A DNA stretch of 64,000 nucleotides from DATDPM01 sp963841995 (GTDB lineage Bacteria; Pseudomonadota; Alphaproteobacteria; DATDPM01). A program made the translations under genes and the position numbers. Numbering within the stretch: the first letter of the stretch is position 1; every line of letters begins with the position of its first letter. The notes below the pieces were generated by a model that ran no database searches, was not told the DNA's origin, and saw only the letters and a list, made by a program, of their open reading frames with translations. Positions 1-8,274 of the stretch are shown here, piece by piece. The stretch lies in contig CAWJEX010000021.1 of NCBI GenBank assembly GCA_963841995.1, positions 186,001-250,000 of the forward strand, read 5' to 3'.

Positions 1-276
1 CAAACTCGCGCGGCAGGTGCGCTGCACGACATAGAAAGACGTGCCCAACAGCACGCTCCCGCCGAAGGCGAAAATGACCGCCGAGGTATGAACCGGCCGT
101 AGCCGGCCGAAATTGGTCCATTCGAGGCCGAGGTTGAAGGCCGGGAAGGCGAGCTCGAGCGCGATGTAGACGCCGACCAGAAATCCGACAACGCCCCAGA
201 ACACCGCGGCAATCATGAAATGCCGCACAACGTCGTCGTTATACGCCGTCGACGCGGTAACCGAAGTTGCGTTCAT
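1..276 (-). CDS. ccoN: cbb3-type cytochrome c oxidase subunit I, N-terminal part (cut by window edge)
   Basis: Reading leftward from the ATG at 274-276 gives 92 residues starting MNATSVTASTAYNDDVV. They include a first membrane segment and the block FGRLRPVHTSAVIFAFGG, which is typical of the start of CcoN, the haem-copper catalytic subunit of the high-affinity cbb3 terminal oxidase. The rest of the gene lies off the left edge. It is transcribed divergently from the TauE/SafE-type gene at 500, and a perfect FNR/FixK box (443-456) lies between them. That suits oxygen-responsive control of a microaerobic oxidase. The family call rests on recognised motifs in a partial protein. Confidence 0.85.
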   Translation of the reverse strand, partial: MNATSVTASTAYNDDVVRHFMIAAVFWGVVGFLVGVYIALELAFPAFNLGLEWTNFGRLRPVHTSAVIFAFGGSVLLGTSFYVVQRTCRASL

Positions 277-442
277 CCCCTACTTCTCCTTGTGGTCGCC
301 AAGTCAATTACCGATTTGCCTCGGCGCACGGTGGCACGCGGCGGCAACGCCCGGCGGGAAATAAGAGAAAGAATTTCTACGCTATCCCTCTGTTGCGTGC
401 ATCCCCCGAGGCGCACAATAAAATAGGCCATTAAGATAGAAC

Positions 443-486
443 TTGATGTAGATCAACGTTATTACCCTTTGGGCCTAGGTTATAAT
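443..486 (+). promoter_or_regulatory. FNR/FixK-type box with -10 element
   Basis: TTGATGTAGATCAA at 443-456 matches the FNR/Anr/FixK consensus TTGAT-N4-ATCAA in all ten fixed positions. A consensus TATAAT lies at 481-486. A transcription start near 491-493 would place the box centre (449.5) about 42-43 bases upstream, the classic class II activator position. The site drives the rightward gene at 500 and may also serve ccoN leftward. Seen directly; regulator identity is inferred. Confidence 0.75.
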
Positions 487-499
487 ATCCATTTCATTT

Positions 500-1294
500 A
501 TGCGGTTATTTGCCGCGATTGAGCCTCCGATGATTCTCGACGCCATGCTCGGCCATTCGCATCACCTTATGGCAATGCCGCAGGCAACCGGTTCGGCGCT
601 TTATGGCGCTATGTTCCTGGCCGGGTTGGTCGGAAGCCTGACCCATTGTGCGGGGATGTGCGGTCCTTTCGTCCTGACCCAGGTCGGTGCGGAGCTGGAA
701 ACCGTTTCTGCCGCCAAGATGACCGAATGGACGCGGCTTCGCGGTGCGCTGCTGATCCCGTATCACCTGGGCAGGTTCACAACTTATGTGTTGCTCGGGG
801 CATTGGCCGCGGCGTTAGTCCGAGGCTTGGCCGAATTCGCGCCGCTTCGCTATGTGTCGGCCGGACTGCTGGCGCTTGCCGCGCTGGTATTCCTGCTTCA
901 GGCGTTGGGGCGCGGTGCGGCGCTTTTCAGGACCCGCATCGGCAACAAGATAGAAGCGCCGCTGATGCGGGGGCTCTCGGTCCTCGCCCAGCCCTTACTG
1001 GCGCGATCGGCCCGGCCTTCGGCGCGCTACGCATTGGGGGTCGTTCTCGGATTTCTCCCCTGCGGGCTTCTATACGGGGCGCTTGCGGCGTCGGCGAGTG
1101 CCGGTTCACCGGCCGCAGGCGCCATTGCCATGGGGAGCTTCACGCTCGGCACCGTGCCGGCATTGGTCGCGGTCGGGATGGCTGGCCTAGTTTTGCTGCG
1201 CCGCAGCGGAGCCGTCTTAAAGGCTCTTACGGCCGGGTTCATGCTCCTGAACGCCGCCACTTTGTCCTATCTGGCGTTTCAGGCGCTTGCCTAA
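500..1294 (+). CDS. TauE/SafE-like (COG2836) membrane protein linked to cbb3 oxidase
   Basis: This 264-residue polytopic membrane protein carries the block GSLTHCAGMCGPF near residue 50. The block is characteristic of the 'sulfite exporter TauE/SafE' branch often found beside cbb3 oxidase genes. Several hydrophobic segments fill the rest. The paired cysteines in HCAGMC are the only striking residues. I infer a role in oxidase assembly or metal handling; sulfite export is a family label only. The preceding FNR box and TATAAT imply oxygen-limited expression. With a start of transcription near 492, the ATG at 500 would be almost leaderless, so the ATG at 530 (MILDAM) is a realistic alternative start. 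Confidence 0.65.
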   Translation: MRLFAAIEPPMILDAMLGHSHHLMAMPQATGSALYGAMFLAGLVGSLTHCAGMCGPFVLTQVGAELETVSAAKMTEWTRLRGALLIPYHLGRFTTYVLLGALAAALVRGLAEFAPLRYVSAGLLALAALVFLLQALGRGAALFRTRIGNKIEAPLMRGLSVLAQPLLARSARPSARYALGVVLGFLPCGLLYGALAASASAGSPAAGAIAMGSFTLGTVPALVAVGMAGLVLLRRSGAVLKALTAGFMLLNAATLSYLAFQALA

Positions 1295-1476
1295 GCCGCT
1301 TGAAATCACGGCGATTCGGGGCGAATTGCCCGGTAAATCGCGATAATTTGCCCCTAAGAAGGACCCAAATCGTCCAATAGACTATGTTCAGCAGACGTTC
1401 AGGCCGTGCCGCCTAGGGTGGCCGATTAAGGGCTCGGCCCTTCGGAACCGCCCCCGAGGCCGGCTTGAAGCCCGCA

Positions 1477-1503
1477 GGCGATCGGCGATAATCGCCGATC
1501 GCC
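1477..1503. repeat. Perfect 13-bp inverted repeat with 1-bp centre
   Basis: GGCGATCGGCGAT at 1477-1489, a single A at 1490, and its exact reverse complement at 1491-1503. It ends 43 bases before the start codon of the PQQ-associated ABC operon. No T tract follows, so it is not a standard terminator. An operator for a dimeric regulator or an mRNA leader hairpin are the likely options. Confidence 0.7.
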
Positions 1504-1546
1504 GCGACCGTGAATTCCGAACCAAATCATCCGCTGTCGAAGGATC

Positions 1547-2902
1547 ATGAAACGGCTTCTGGCATTTCTTTGCGTTTTCGCAATCGCGGCCACGCTTCCA
1601 GCCGCACGTGCTGACGAACCGCAATCCGGCAAGGCCGCCGATCGGGCGCCTGCGGCGGAAGCGCCGACAGGAAGCGCGACGCCTGCGGCGTCACCGCCGG
1701 TGAAGCAGCCGGCGCCCGAACAGGGGACGCCCGAGCAGGAGAAAGCGGCCGCCGAAAAATCCGCGCCGGCCATGAAGAGGCCAACTCCGCCGCCGGGCGG
1801 CCAGGTCGTCGACATCGCCTATCTGACGCAAGAGGTCGATCTTCCGCCGGCTCGCTCCAATGTTCAGCCGCATCCCAATGACGAAGGGAAACTCGGCGCC
1901 GATCTTGGAATCGACGACGACAATACGACCGGCGTCTTCACGAAGCAGGATTTCAAGCTTGAGGCGGTGACCGTTCCCGTGAAGGGCGACGTGGTCGCGG
2001 CATTCAAGAAGCTGGTCGCCGACGGCCAGAAATTCATCGTCCTCAATCTGCCGGCGGCGAATGTTCTGCAGCTCGCCGATCTTCCCGAAGCCAAGGACGT
2101 GATGATTTTCAATGCGGGCGCGCCCGACGACCGGCTGCGCAATGCCGATTGCCGCGCCAATGTCTTTCACACCTCGGCCAACCGGGCCATGCTCGCCGAC
2201 GCTCTGGCGCAATACCTCATTAAGAAGAAATGGACGCGCTGGTTCCTGGTGTCCGGTTCGGACGAAGGCGACAAGCTTTATGCCGACGCAATCAAGCGGG
2301 CGGCCAAAAAATTCGGCGCCAAGATCGTCGATGAAAAAACCTGGACCTATTCCGGCGAACAAATGCGGCGCTCCGCAGAATCCGAAATCCCGGTGCTCAC
2401 GCAAGGTCCGGATTATCAGGTTCTAATCGCCGCGGATGAGGCGGACAACTTTGGCGATGATCTGATGTACCGGACTTGGGATCCGCGGCTTGTCGCCGGT
2501 ACGCAGGGGCTCGTTGCCGCGGACTGGCATCCCGCCTTCGACATGTGGGGCGCCTCGCAAATGCAGCACCGATTCCAGAAGCTTTCCGGCCGCTATATGA
2601 CGCCGAAGGATTTCGCGGCGTGGGTCGCGGTGCGGGCGGTGGGCGAGGCGGCGACAAGAACCAAATCGACCGACTTCAACACCATCCGCAGTTTCGTTCT
2701 CGGACCCGATTTTACGGTCGGCGTATTCAAGGGCATGGGCGCAAATTTCCGCGACTGGGACCGCCAGCTTCGCGAGCCGATTTTGCTTGCCGCACCCTAT
2801 ACCGTCGTGTCCGTGTCGCCGCAGCAGGAATTCATTCATCCGGTCAGCAATCTCGACACGCTGGGCTACGACAAACCGGAAACTTCGTGTAAATTCAAAT
2901 GA
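1547..2902 (+). CDS. PQQ-associated ABC transporter, periplasmic substrate-binding protein
   Basis: This 451-residue exported protein has a clear signal peptide (MKRLLAFLCVFAIAATLPAARA). An Ala/Pro/Lys-rich linker runs to about residue 85. A fold resembling branched-chain amino-acid binding proteins follows. It matches the family named 'ABC transporter substrate-binding protein, PQQ-dependent alcohol dehydrogenase system'. It is the first gene of a tight operon: its TGA overlaps the ATG of the beta-propeller gene (ATGA, 2899-2902), and the ATPase and permease follow. The ligand is unknown. Start chosen at the ATG preceded by AAGGATC. The family link comes from gene order plus sequence character. 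Confidence 0.75.
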   Translation: MKRLLAFLCVFAIAATLPAARADEPQSGKAADRAPAAEAPTGSATPAASPPVKQPAPEQGTPEQEKAAAEKSAPAMKRPTPPPGGQVVDIAYLTQEVDLPPARSNVQPHPNDEGKLGADLGIDDDNTTGVFTKQDFKLEAVTVPVKGDVVAAFKKLVADGQKFIVLNLPAANVLQLADLPEAKDVMIFNAGAPDDRLRNADCRANVFHTSANRAMLADALAQYLIKKKWTRWFLVSGSDEGDKLYADAIKRAAKKFGAKIVDEKTWTYSGEQMRRSAESEIPVLTQGPDYQVLIAADEADNFGDDLMYRTWDPRLVAGTQGLVAADWHPAFDMWGASQMQHRFQKLSGRYMTPKDFAAWVAVRAVGEAATRTKSTDFNTIRSFVLGPDFTVGVFKGMGANFRDWDRQLREPILLAAPYTVVSVSPQQEFIHPVSNLDTLGYDKPETSCKFK

Positions 2903-3903
2903 TTGATATGAACCGATTCGACATGAGCCGAAATCTTGGACGCGGCGGAATAGCCGTTGCAGTACTGGTGCTCGCTCTTGCCCCCGGCATGGCGCGGGCG
3001 GCGACCGCCTATGTCTCGAATGAGAAGGGCAATACGATCAGCGTCATCGATACCGACAAGCAAGTGGTGACCGCGACGATACCGGTCGGCCACCGGCCGC
3101 GCGGCATCGTGTTCAGCCGCGACATGAAGCAGGTCTATATCTGCGCCAGCGACGACGACACGATCGAAGTTCTCGATCTTGTCACCCAGAAAATTGTGGC
3201 CGATCTGCCGTCAGGCCCCGATCCCGAATTGCTGCTCCTCGATCCCAACAAGCCGCTGCTCTATGTCGCCAACGAAGACGACAATATGGTGACAGTCATC
3301 GACATCCCGAGCTCCACGGCGGTTCAACAAGTGCCGGTCGGGGTCGAGCCGGAAGGCCTCGGCATTTCGCCGGACAGCAAGACTTTGGTGAATACCTCCG
3401 AAACCACGAATATGGCGCATTTCATCGATACCACCACGTGGGAGGTGAAGGACAGTGTGCTGGTCGACGCCCGGCCGCGCTTTGCCGTTTTCACCAAGGA
3501 CGCGAAGGAAGTCTGGGTCTCCGCCGAAGTCGGAGGTACGGTAAGCGTGATCGACACGGCAACCCATAAGGTCATCAAGCGCATCACTTTCGACATCCCC
3601 GGCGTCAACAAAGAGCTGATTCAGGCGGTCGGCGTCAATTTGAGCGCCGACGGCAAATATGCCTTCGTGGCGCTGGGTCCGTCCAATCGCGTGGTGGTCA
3701 TCGATCAAAAGACCCACGAGGTCATCAAATATCTGCTGGTTGGCCAGCGCGTCTGGCATATGGCCTTCACGCCCGATGAAAAGCAGCTTTACACCACGAA
3801 CGGCGTCAGCAACGACGTGTCCGTGATCGATGTTGCCGACCTCAAGGTCACGAAATCGATTCCGGTGGGAAGGGAGCCTTGGGGCGTCGTGATCAAGCCA
3901 TAG
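2899..3903 (+). CDS. PQQ-associated YVTN-type beta-propeller protein
   Basis: Exported protein of 334 residues. After a signal peptide ending near ...ALAPGMARA, it consists of roughly 40-residue repeats with the pattern YVSNE..NTISVIDT..V...IPVG..P.G, the hallmark of YVTN seven-bladed propellers. It corresponds to the family described as 'PQQ-dependent catabolism-associated beta-propeller protein'. It sits between the binding protein (4-base overlap) and the ATPase. It probably acts in the periplasm with the quinoprotein system. Its substrate or partner is not known. ATG codons at 2908 and 2923 are possible alternative starts. Confidence 0.75.
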   Translation: MIDMNRFDMSRNLGRGGIAVAVLVLALAPGMARAATAYVSNEKGNTISVIDTDKQVVTATIPVGHRPRGIVFSRDMKQVYICASDDDTIEVLDLVTQKIVADLPSGPDPELLLLDPNKPLLYVANEDDNMVTVIDIPSSTAVQQVPVGVEPEGLGISPDSKTLVNTSETTNMAHFIDTTTWEVKDSVLVDARPRFAVFTKDAKEVWVSAEVGGTVSVIDTATHKVIKRITFDIPGVNKELIQAVGVNLSADGKYAFVALGPSNRVVVIDQKTHEVIKYLLVGQRVWHMAFTPDEKQLYTTNGVSNDVSVIDVADLKVTKSIPVGREPWGVVIKP

Positions 3904-3911
3904 CGGCGCCG

Positions 3912-4664
3912 ATGACGTCGCCCGGTGTACCGGCCCTGGAAGTCGCGGGGCTCGTCCATGAATTCGGGTCGAAGCGCGCGCTGGACAACGTTGCCTTCGC
4001 GATCGATCCGGGCGAGTTCACCGTATTGCTGGGCTTGAATGGCGCCGGCAAGACTACGCTCTATTCGCTAATCACCCGGCTCTATAACAACCGCTCCGGC
4101 TCGATCAAGATTTTGGGTTTCGATGTGCGCAAGCAGTCGTCGGAAGCTTTGGCGCGGATCGGCGTGGTGTTTCAGCAGCCGACCCTCGATCTCGATCTCA
4201 CGGTGTCGCAAAACCTGCATTACCATGCGGCGCTGCACGGCATTTCCCGCCGCGAAGCCCAAGCGCGTATCAATACTGAATTGGCGCGTATCAATCTGAC
4301 GGAGCGGGCGAACGACAAGGTCCGCGCGCTATCGGGCGGCCAGCGCCGCCGGATCGAGTTGGCGCGCGCCCTGCTGCATCGGCCCAAGCTCTTGTTGCTC
4401 GACGAGCCGACGGTGGGTCTCGATATCGGCAGCCGGCAGGCAATCATCGCCCATGTGCGGAAGCTCTGCCGAGAAGAAAATCTGGCGGTGCTTTGGGCGA
4501 CGCATCTGATCGACGAAGTGGATGAAACCGACAAAGTGATCGTCCTTCACTTGGGCCGCGTGCTGGCGATAGGCCGCGCCAGCGAGGTCGTCCGGCAGGC
4601 TTCGGCCGGGCACATTCGCGAGGCCTTCACCAATCTGATCGAAAAGACGGCGAAGCCTTCATGA
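3912..4664 (+). CDS. ABC transporter ATP-binding protein, PQQ-dependent alcohol dehydrogenase system
   Basis: A 250-residue ATPase with Walker A GLNGAGKTT (about residue 43), Q-loop VVFQQPT, signature LSGGQRRR and Walker B LLLLDEPT followed by the H-loop ATH. It is of the ABC-2 export type and pairs with the permease immediately downstream, whose ATG overlaps this stop codon (ATGA at 4661). The ATG at 3912 was preferred over an upstream GTG at 3879 because it gives the normal family N-terminus and avoids overlap with the propeller gene. The complex would span the inner membrane. The transported molecule is unknown. Confidence 0.85.
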   Translation: MTSPGVPALEVAGLVHEFGSKRALDNVAFAIDPGEFTVLLGLNGAGKTTLYSLITRLYNNRSGSIKILGFDVRKQSSEALARIGVVFQQPTLDLDLTVSQNLHYHAALHGISRREAQARINTELARINLTERANDKVRALSGGQRRRIELARALLHRPKLLLLDEPTVGLDIGSRQAIIAHVRKLCREENLAVLWATHLIDEVDETDKVIVLHLGRVLAIGRASEVVRQASAGHIREAFTNLIEKTAKPS

Positions 4665-5470
4665 CGCTCGTTCACTACTATCGCTGCCTTATCGGCATCA
4701 TCTGGCGCGAGGCGCTCCGGTTTGTCCATCAGCGCGAGCGGTTCTTCTCGGCGCTCGTTCGCCCCTTGATCTGGCTTTTGGTTTTTGCCGCCGGTTTCCG
4801 TTCGGTGTTGGGTGTTTCGATCATTCCGCCCTACGAAACCTATGTAACCTACGAAGTCTATATCGCGCCGGGGCTGATCGGGATGATCCAGCTCTTCAAC
4901 GGCATGCAAAGCTCGTTGTCCATGGTCTATGACCGTGAGATGGGGAGCATGCGCACGCTGTTGGTCAGCCCGCTGCCGCGCTGGTATCTTTTGGTCTGCA
5001 AGCTCTTGGCTGGAACCGCGGTTTCGGTTCTTCAGGTCTATGCGTTCCTGGTCATCGCCTATTTCTTCGATATCGAGCCGCCGCTTTACGGTTACGTCAC
5101 CGTGCTCCCGGCGCTCATCGTTTCGGGCTTGATGCTGGGAGCGCTCGGCATGTTGCTGTCCTCCTGGATCAAACAACTCGAAAATTTCGCCGGGGTGATG
5201 AATTTCGTCATCTTCCCGATGTTTTTTGCCTCGTCGGCGCTGTATCCATTGTGGAAGATGCAGGAATCGAGCGAAATTCTCTTTTACATCTGCACCTACA
5301 ATCCGTTCACGGCGGCAATCGAAATCATCCGCTTCGCGCTTTATGGCGACGTCAACTGGCTCTATCTCGGCTATGCGGTGGTGGCCACGGTGGTGTTCAT
5401 GGCGCTGGCCATATATGGATACGATCCTTCGCGCGGCCTCATCGCCCGCAAGGCCGGAGCGATGGCTTAA
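4661..5470 (+). CDS. ABC-2 type permease, PQQ-dependent alcohol dehydrogenase system
   Basis: Integral membrane protein of 269 residues with about six hydrophobic segments and the ABC-2 pattern of a long first loop (VSIIPPYETYVTYEVYIAPG). It belongs to the permease family recorded next to PQQ alcohol dehydrogenases (PedC-like). It forms the exporter with the ATPase encoded just upstream and is translationally coupled to it by a 4-base overlap. Whether it exports a cofactor, a lipid or a signal cannot be read from the sequence. The association with PQQ is through gene neighbourhood, here with pqqABCDE 1.6 kb downstream. Confidence 0.8.
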   Translation: MTLVHYYRCLIGIIWREALRFVHQRERFFSALVRPLIWLLVFAAGFRSVLGVSIIPPYETYVTYEVYIAPGLIGMIQLFNGMQSSLSMVYDREMGSMRTLLVSPLPRWYLLVCKLLAGTAVSVLQVYAFLVIAYFFDIEPPLYGYVTVLPALIVSGLMLGALGMLLSSWIKQLENFAGVMNFVIFPMFFASSALYPLWKMQESSEILFYICTYNPFTAAIEIIRFALYGDVNWLYLGYAVVATVVFMALAIYGYDPSRGLIARKAGAMA

Positions 5471-5496
5471 CACGCAGCGTGCAAATGGAAGCTTTC

Positions 5497-5931
5497 ATGA
5501 AAAATTTCACTCGATTGGTAGTTTGCGCGAGCATCGCGCTCGCTCTCGGCGCGATGCCGGCGGAAGCGGCCGGCGATCTGGCGATCAAGGCGACCGCTCT
5601 AACGCCGCTCCAATTGGGAATCGGCGACAACGACTACGCGCTGTCAGTCAAGGAATACCGGCTCGAGACGGGAAAGTCCTATCGCCTCAAGATCTCGGCG
5701 GGCGGATACAAGAAGTATGAATTCCAGGCACCGGAGTTCTTCCGGAATATCTGGGTTCGTAAAATCGTCGCGGGCGACGTGGAAATCGACGCTCCTACGA
5801 TCAATGCCCTTGAATTTGAAGAGGAATCTTCGATCGACCTGCACTTCGTCCCGGTGCGTACCGGCGACTATGAATTGAATATCGAAGGCCTTGAAGAAAA
5901 GGGCATGGTCGGAAAATTCGTGGTGAGATGA
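5497..5931 (+). CDS. Small exported protein, possibly cupredoxin-like fold
   Basis: A 144-residue protein with signal peptide MKNFTRLVVCASIALALG...AEAA. The mature part is rich in alternating beta-strand pattern (YRLKISAGGYKKYEFQAPEF, SIDLHFVPVRTGDYEL), reminiscent of cupredoxin-like domains. It lacks the Cys/His/Met set of a blue-copper site, so metal binding is unlikely. GGAAG precedes the ATG at 5497; an ATG at 5485 is an alternative. The stop overlaps the next gene's ATG (ATGA). Being the fifth gene of the PQQ-ABC operon, it probably works with the exporter or a periplasmic dehydrogenase. Function unknown. Confidence 0.6.
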   Translation: MKNFTRLVVCASIALALGAMPAEAAGDLAIKATALTPLQLGIGDNDYALSVKEYRLETGKSYRLKISAGGYKKYEFQAPEFFRNIWVRKIVAGDVEIDAPTINALEFEEESSIDLHFVPVRTGDYELNIEGLEEKGMVGKFVVR

Positions 5932-6848
5932 TGAAAATCCGGGAGGAAAACGTGATCGGAACAGGTGAAACGGCCATTCGGCGTGGCTTGACTGCCGCCG
6001 CCGCTTTGATGGCGGGATTCTTGATGATGGCGGCAGACCAGCCGCCGCAGGCGGAGGATCGATCTGCAGCGCCTGCCGACAAAGCGTCGGTCAAGCACGC
6101 CCCCATGAAAGAGGCGCCGGCAGATGCGGCGGCCGGCGATTCGGCAGCTCCCGCCAAGGAATTGTCGGAAGAGGCCGATTGGCCATGCCAGCAGAAATTT
6201 GTCGCCGAATTGTCGCCCGGCACGATCTGGAGCGGGCCGCCGCTCAATGACGCGATGAAGGCTTGGCATGACAACGACAAGATCCGCGATTTGGCAGGTG
6301 TGCTTGCCCAGGACACGACGGAAGAAACCGATGGCATCAAGCAGATCAACGATTTGGCGGCCGGGCTGAAGGACGATAAGAACAAGCAATTAACGTTGCT
6401 CTTTGCGGCGCTGTTCGAAAATTTCAACAACGAACGCAAGTTCATGCAAGGCGGCATCAAGAAGTTCTTTCACCGCCAGGAGGATGTCGCGGCGAAGGTC
6501 AACAAGATCTCGCAAGAAATTCGGCAAGCCCAAAAGAAGGGCATGAAGGAAAATTCTCCGGAAGACAAGACGCTTAAGACCAAGCTCGATTGGGCCAACC
6601 GGGTCTATGACGACCGGCAACGGCTTCTTCCCTATGTTTGCGAGGTGCCGGCTCTGCTCGAACAGAAGCTCGGCAGCTATGGCCGCGCGATTCAGGCTCA
6701 GATGAATGGTCAGCCGACGCCGGCGGCGGCGCAGCCGGCCGCCCCTCAAGACGGTGCATTGGTCGCGCCGAAGGCGGCTGCTCCCGCCAACGCCGAAGCC
6801 CCGGGCAAGGCGGAGGCCCCGGAAGCGCCGCCGGCAAAGACGCCTTAG
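5928..6848 (+). CDS. Exported protein of unknown function, Ala/Pro-rich ends
   Basis: 306 residues. The N-terminal hydrophobic stretch (RRGLTAAAALMAGFLMM) looks like a signal or anchor. A charged Ala/Pro linker runs to about residue 80. The core is a helical domain of about 170 residues with two cysteines (WPCQQ and YVCEV) that could form a disulfide. The tail is Ala/Pro-rich. I do not recognise a family. It is the last gene of the PQQ-ABC operon, coupled to the previous gene by a 4-base overlap, so a periplasmic role with the quinoprotein machinery is a fair inference and nothing more. Confidence 0.55.
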   Translation: MMKIREENVIGTGETAIRRGLTAAAALMAGFLMMAADQPPQAEDRSAAPADKASVKHAPMKEAPADAAAGDSAAPAKELSEEADWPCQQKFVAELSPGTIWSGPPLNDAMKAWHDNDKIRDLAGVLAQDTTEETDGIKQINDLAAGLKDDKNKQLTLLFAALFENFNNERKFMQGGIKKFFHRQEDVAAKVNKISQEIRQAQKKGMKENSPEDKTLKTKLDWANRVYDDRQRLLPYVCEVPALLEQKLGSYGRAIQAQMNGQPTPAAAQPAAPQDGALVAPKAAAPANAEAPGKAEAPEAPPAKTP

Positions 6849-7090
6849 GAGGAGCGACTTTCCTGCGGCTTGCCCTGGGCGGCGGGGGCTTGAAAAGCGC
6901 CGGCTAGTTCAACACGCTAAGCCAGTCATGGCGGGAATCGTTCGTGGACAAGCTATTGAATTTTATCGGTATTTTAGTGCCCCAAGACGGATTGACCTGA
7001 ACGGTTTCTGAACGGACCGCTCACGACGGGTTCAGTGACGGAAAGCTAGGATCGCGACCGTGGGTCAACTCTAACAAAGGGAGCACAATC

Positions 7091-7169
7091 ATGACTTGGA
7101 CAACCCCGAAGATCGTTGAGATTCTGCGTCGGCCTCGAGATCAACAGCTACGCTTGCGCTGAGGTCTAA
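7091..7169 (+). CDS. pqqA: PQQ precursor peptide PqqA, frameshifted
   Basis: PqqA is the ribosomal peptide whose Glu and Tyr are cross-linked by PqqE and become PQQ. Translation from the ATG at 7091 (strong AAGGGAG upstream) gives MTWTTPKIVEI. One extra base in 7121-7124 (ATTC) then diverts the frame to ILRRPRDQQLRLR and a TGA at 7160-7162. Removing that base restores ICVGLEINSYACAEV and the TAA at 7167-7169: a 25-residue PqqA with the diagnostic E-x3-Y (EINSY, residues 16-20). The simplest reading is ATC changed to ATTC. This may be a sequencing error or a real lesion with another copy elsewhere. Too short for ordinary gene callers. Confidence 0.85.
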
Positions 7170-7217
7170 TTAGAGGTCCATCACCTCCGGCGGAGCCCGC
7201 CGGACCTGGAGAGCACG

Positions 7218-8213
7218 ATGTTGCATATCCTCGTTCTCGGAGCTGCTGCCGGAGGTGGTTTCCCCCAATGGAACTGCAATTGCGCGGCCTGCCGCCGTGC
7301 GCGTTCCAAAGATAAGGAAGCACGCCCCAGCCATCAGGCCTCGGTCGCGGTCAGCGCCGATGGCGAACATTGGTTCGTGCTGAATGCCGCGCCCGATCTG
7401 CGGCAACAGATCAGCGAAAATCCGAAATTGCATCCCCAAGGCGCATTGCGGTCGAGCCCGCTGGCGGGGGTCATCGTCACCAATGGCGACGTGGATGCGA
7501 TCGCCGGCTTGCTGAATTTGCGCGAAGGCACGCCGTTTTCGCTTTACGGCCATGACCGGGTGCTGAATGTCTTGCGGGCCAATTCGATTTTCAACGTGCT
7601 CGATTCCAAGCTCGTGCCGCGGCACTCGCTTCCGCTCGACCGCGAGCTGCCGCTCGAATTGGCGGATGGGTCGCCCTCGGGGCTGACCGTCGAAACCTTC
7701 GCGGTGCCGGGAAAAATCGCCCTTTATCTTGAAGAGATGAATAAAGGCAATTTCGGTTCCGAAGCCGGCGACACGATCGGCCTCCATATCCGCGAAACGG
7801 ATGGGCCAGCGAGTTTATTCTTCATTTCCTCCTGTGCGCGAATGACCGGCGATATCGAAAAACGGGTCACGGATGCCGATCTCGTCTTCTTCGACGGCAC
7901 GCTGTGGGCAGACGACGAGATGATCAAGGCCGGTATGGGCAGCAAGACCGGCCAGCGTATGGGCCATATGAGCATGTCCGGCGAGAACGGGACGATCGCC
8001 GCGTTCCGCAATCTTGGCGTGAAGCGCAAGGTTTTTGTCCATATCAACAATTCCAATCCTGCCCTGTTGACCGATTCCCCCGAGCGGCGCGAATTGGAGG
8101 CGGCGGGCTGGGAAGTGGGTTTCGACGGCATGGAAATTACATTGCCGGGTATGGCCGGATCCGATTCATCTCGGGGGCCCGCCACGGTGAAAAAAACTGC
8201 CGCCGTTTCGTGA
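7218..8213 (+). CDS. pqqB: Pyrroloquinoline quinone biosynthesis protein PqqB
   Basis: 331 residues of metallo-beta-lactamase fold. The start MLHILVLGAAAGGGFPQWNC and the NCAACRRAR segment are PqqB signatures. PqqB acts in cytoplasmic PQQ maturation, with a proposed hydroxylase role on the cross-linked tyrosine-derived intermediate. It follows pqqA by 48 bases and precedes pqqC by 61, in the standard A-B-C-D-E order. SD-like GGAGAG precedes the ATG. The C-terminal tail after residue 310 is Ser/Lys-rich and probably disordered. Confidence 0.95.
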   Translation: MLHILVLGAAAGGGFPQWNCNCAACRRARSKDKEARPSHQASVAVSADGEHWFVLNAAPDLRQQISENPKLHPQGALRSSPLAGVIVTNGDVDAIAGLLNLREGTPFSLYGHDRVLNVLRANSIFNVLDSKLVPRHSLPLDRELPLELADGSPSGLTVETFAVPGKIALYLEEMNKGNFGSEAGDTIGLHIRETDGPASLFFISSCARMTGDIEKRVTDADLVFFDGTLWADDEMIKAGMGSKTGQRMGHMSMSGENGTIAAFRNLGVKRKVFVHINNSNPALLTDSPERRELEAAGWEVGFDGMEITLPGMAGSDSSRGPATVKKTAAVS

Positions 8214-8274
8214 CGGCGGAATTTGCTAAACTGAGAGATGGATCCGCGCGCGTAAGCGGATAAGGGAGGGAGAC

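Noticed and set aside
4547..5473. 308-codon frame opposite the ABC permease
   Set aside because: His/Arg/Asp-rich shadow translation with no hydrophobic core or motif.
7118..7130. Programmed frameshift in pqqA
   Set aside because: No slippery heptamer or downstream structure is visible, and six similar indels elsewhere favour error.
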